Source: an uncultured bacterium
Lineage (GTDB): Bacteria; Cyanobacteriota; Vampirovibrionia; Gastranaerophilales; Gastranaerophilaceae
NCBI GenBank assembly: GCA_900549855.1
Contig: URPS01000002.1
Location: forward strand, 1-64,000
Direction of reading: 5' to 3'
Length of the DNA: 64,000 nt
A program made the translations under genes and the position numbers. Each line of letters starts with the position of its first letter. The first letter of the stretch is position 1. Below are positions 61,936 through 64,000 of the stretch, in pieces. The notes beneath the pieces were generated by a model. That model saw only the letters and a program-made list of their open reading frames with translations, did not search any database and was not told where the DNA came from.

Positions 61936-63028
61936 TTCTTATCTTCACCTTTGGTACAACTGACATTCCAGGGACAATGTTGTAGTTTGAAATATCTTCA
62001 TCAAATACAATTTTTACAGGAACTCTTTGAACAATTTTTACGTAACTACCAACCGCATTTTCCGGAGGAAATAAGCTTGATTTCGCACCCGTTGCACGTT
62101 GAATGCTATCAACATGTCCTTTAAATCTTTTATTAGGATACGTATCAACTTTAATTTTCACAGGTTGTCCATCTTTCATGTGCGTAAGTTGAATTTCTTT
62201 GAAATTAGCAACCACCCAAACTTGATTTGGAACAATGTTCATCAATGGTTGCCCTATATTTACATAATTACCTTTTTCGACACTTCTTGCTGCAATTTTC
62301 CCTGCTTGCGGAGCATAAATTTTTGTGTATTTAAGATTTAGTTTAGCTTGTTCAACTTCTGCTTCAAGTCTTTCAATCAAAGCTTCATCTGCTTCGGTTT
62401 TTGCTTTATTAGATTCTAAAGCATGTTTTGCCGCAATAGAATTTTCATTTGAGGCATTAAAATCTGCTTCTGCGACTTCTAATGCTGTCTTACTTTTTTC
62501 GTAAGCTTGTTTTGATACAATTCCGTCTTTGTATAAATCTTTATATCTTGCAAAATCTTTTTTTGCAAAATCCAATTTAGATTCAGCAGAAGAAATGTCT
62601 TCAAAAGATTTATTAACCTTAGAAGAACTTTCATCTACATTTTTCACTGCAATATTTAATCCGGCTTTTGCTTCTGCTAATTTTGCTTCTGCTTGCGCCA
62701 GAGCAACTTCAAAATCTTTTGGATCAAGCTCAACTAGTAGTTCACCCGCTTCAACCTCTTGGTTATCGTCTACCAACAATTTTACAACCGGTGCTGCAAC
62801 TCTTGGCGCAATAGATACCAAACGACCTTCAACAAACGCATCATCCGTTGATTGAAAAAATGTCGAATGAATTGCTGCGGTAATGCCAAGAATTACAAGA
62901 ATTGCAGCAGTAATAGATGGTACAATTACACGTTTTTTCTTATATTCTGGACGTCTTTTCTTTAAACGTTTTTTTGCTTCTTTTATAAATTCCGGTGGAT
63001 TTTTATCTTCATGTTGTTTTTTTGCCAT
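61919..63028 (-). CDS. emrA: Membrane fusion (HlyD/EmrA-type) protein
   Basis: 369 residues. A single N-terminal transmembrane helix (about 35-55) after a basic start; the lipoyl/barrel part (STDDAFVEGRLVSIAPRVAA, VDDNQEVEAGELLVELDP), a long coiled coil (about 100-215) and KIYAPQAGKIAARSVEKGNYV. It links EmrB and an outer-membrane channel. It lies 8 nt downstream of the marR gene. Confidence 0.93.
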   Translation of the reverse strand: MAKKQHEDKNPPEFIKEAKKRLKKRRPEYKKKRVIVPSITAAILVILGITAAIHSTFFQSTDDAFVEGRLVSIAPRVAAPVVKLLVDDNQEVEAGELLVELDPKDFEVALAQAEAKLAEAKAGLNIAVKNVDESSSKVNKSFEDISSAESKLDFAKKDFARYKDLYKDGIVSKQAYEKSKTALEVAEADFNASNENSIAAKHALESNKAKTEADEALIERLEAEVEQAKLNLKYTKIYAPQAGKIAARSVEKGNYVNIGQPLMNIVPNQVWVVANFKEIQLTHMKDGQPVKIKVDTYPNKRFKGHVDSIQRATGAKSSLFPPENAVGSYVKIVQRVPVKIVFDEDISNYNIVPGMSVVPKVKIRNGKEN

Positions 63029-63036
63029 AATATCAC

Positions 63037-63489
63037 CTAAACTAATATCTTTAATTTCATATTTTCTTCAATCTTATCTAATATAGTTAAGAAATTATCA
63101 ATTTCTTCCTGCTCAAGCCCTTTTATAGACTCTTTCCAAATATTAAGAACAACAGGAAGTGTGCTTTCACAAATTTCACGTCCCTTGTCTGTTATATATA
63201 ATTTTTTAACTTGCCTACCATCAGCATCAATGCTTGATATTAAATAACCTTTTTCTTCCAATATAGAACAAATCCTTGTCATATTAGGTCTGTCTTTATA
63301 AGTAATATCACCAAGCTGTCTTAAATACATGCCGTTATGTTCATTCAAGGCATACAGTACAGTAAATTGTTCCGGCCTTAAATCATGTTTGCCATTTTTA
63401 AAAGTCTTAATTGCAAATAATTTTGACAAATGTCCGGCTCTTGATAATCTTAATCCAATTTTTTGTTTTAATAATATATCTTGTTTCAT
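63037..63489 (-). CDS. MarR-family transcription regulator
   Basis: 150 residues from the ATG at 63489, with AAGGGA upstream; a longer reading starts at 63510. It has the winged helix-turn-helix (LRQLGDITYKDRPNMTRICS, LEEKGYLISSIDADGRQVK). It should repress the efflux operon it heads and release DNA on binding a small molecule. The 22-bp palindrome at 63499-63520 is the likely binding site. Confidence 0.9.
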   Translation of the reverse strand: MKQDILLKQKIGLRLSRAGHLSKLFAIKTFKNGKHDLRPEQFTVLYALNEHNGMYLRQLGDITYKDRPNMTRICSILEEKGYLISSIDADGRQVKKLYITDKGREICESTLPVVLNIWKESIKGLEQEEIDNFLTILDKIEENMKLKILV

Positions 63490-63498
63490 AAAATCCCT

Positions 63499-63520
63499 TT
63501 GTGTTATCATAATAACACAA
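63499..63520. promoter_or_regulatory. MarR operator between divergent promoters
   Basis: TTGTGTTAT and ATAACACAA are exact inverted copies with a 4-nt centre. The minus-strand -10 (TATTAT) and the plus-strand -10 (TATCAT, 63505-63510) both fall inside the palindrome, so a repressor here would block both the marR-emrAB operon and the TolC-like gene. Confidence 0.7.
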
Positions 63521-63537
63521 GAAGGATAAGTGTAAAT

Positions 63538-64000
63538 ATGACATTAAAAAAATTATTATTCATATGTTCTTTATTTTTAGTTTTGCCGTGTTGCGCAAAA
63601 GATGTTGTAAATAATAAGTTAGACTTTGTTAATCTTGATTATTGGAAGAATTATAACGATGAAATTCTGATTAATCACATGCAAACTCTATACCAGAATA
63701 ACCATGATTTAAGAATTGCAGCACTGAAAACTAAGCAAGCAGAAGAAAATATAAGGTTAGCAGCTGCAAATCAATTACCAAGTGCTAGTTTTGACGGCAG
63801 TTTTTCAAGAGTTTTTAGAGGACCTAAAACAGTTTTTGGAAATGTTGTCATCCCTAAATATGTTCAAAATGAAATATTTTTGCCACTAAATGCCTCATAT
63901 GAAATTGATATTTGGGGACAAAATTATTTAACGAGAAAAAGTGCTAAGAAACAAAAAGAAATAGCTGAACAACAAGAACGAGCAACTTACATCTATATCA
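63538..64000 (+). CDS. TolC-like outer-membrane efflux protein, cut by window edge
   Basis: The first 154 codons are in the window and are open to the end. Signal peptide (KKLLFICSLFLVLPCCA; a Cys follows, so it could be a lipoprotein, as in the NodT branch). Then NNHDLRIAALKTKQAEENIRLA and SYEIDIWGQNY, typical of NodT-type outer-membrane factors. AGAAGGAT precedes the ATG. It completes the tripartite exporter with emrAB. Confidence 0.85.
   Translation, partial: MTLKKLLFICSLFLVLPCCAKDVVNNKLDFVNLDYWKNYNDEILINHMQTLYQNNHDLRIAALKTKQAEENIRLAAANQLPSASFDGSFSRVFRGPKTVFGNVVIPKYVQNEIFLPLNASYEIDIWGQNYLTRKSAKKQKEIAEQQERATYIYI

Overview
The window is AT-rich bacterial chromosome. The best guess is a flagellated gut lineage of the non-photosynthetic sister group of Cyanobacteria (Gastranaerophilales / Vampirovibrionia, 'Melainabacteria'). 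The main supports are a clear homologue of the cyanobacterial Fe-S protein LdpA, a CsrA-FliW-flagellin control set, FliI, and several proteins with a shared N-terminal FxGY-type motif. The 16S gene is complete but could not be compared with a database, so the taxonomic call is inference.

Layout. Positions 1-4510 hold an rRNA operon on the minus strand: promoter, long leader, 16S, a spacer without tRNA, and the 5' two thirds of 23S, cut by the window edge. From 4.7 to 11.7 kb is a plus-strand block: an XRE/zinc-ribbon regulator, a 1485-residue protein with an EF-hand, a GNAT-like part and a C-terminal RelA/SpoT-type synthetase-like domain, a small co-transcribed partner, and a secreted GH13 enzyme. 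From 11.9 to 18.2 kb is a minus-strand block with acyltransferase, der, a coiled-coil protein, TPR proteins, csrA, fliW and gshB. From 18.3 to 27.6 kb most genes are on the plus strand: phosphoesterase, MBL hydrolase, TPR protein, recF, galE, rsmH, an FtsL-like protein and ldpA; a Memo-AMMECR1 fusion runs the other way. From 27.6 to 40.7 kb on the minus strand are a giant non-secreted GH13 protein, fliI, an FAD oxidoreductase and three lineage-type hypotheticals, with one small plus-strand gene. From 40.9 to 44.8 kb are a prenyl synthase, signal peptidase I, flagellin and a PLP decarboxylase-like gene. From 44.8 to 50.1 kb is a minus-strand operon: transketolase C-subunit, ftsE, ftsX, HDOD, degenerate receiver protein, isochorismatase-like hydrolase. 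From 50 to 60.4 kb are small and Gly-rich proteins, rqcH, rfbA, a thioredoxin-like protein, dnaJ-like, queE, purB, a 1-kb repeat-filled gap and a UDP-glucuronate decarboxylase. The end (60.4-64 kb) is an EmrAB-type efflux operon with a MarR regulator and a divergent TolC-like gene cut by the window edge.

How it works together. CsrA and FliW lie side by side and flagellin is 26 kb away, with GGA sites in its leader and a -24/-12-like promoter. GalE, RfbA and UXS supply nucleotide sugars for envelope glycans. The two GH13 enzymes suggest alpha-glucan use. The MarR-EmrAB-TolC set is a complete tripartite exporter with a 22-bp palindromic operator.

The most notable patterns are these. (1) At least eleven gene starts have a -10 hexamer ending 6-7 nt before the ATG, so many transcripts are probably leaderless. 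(2) The RelA/SpoT-tailed giant protein with its small neighbour could be a nucleotide-synthesising effector and partner. (3) Short repeats with inverted ends (GTCATTGCGAG...) fill several intergenic gaps, and a 105-bp tandem repeat lies in the largest gap.
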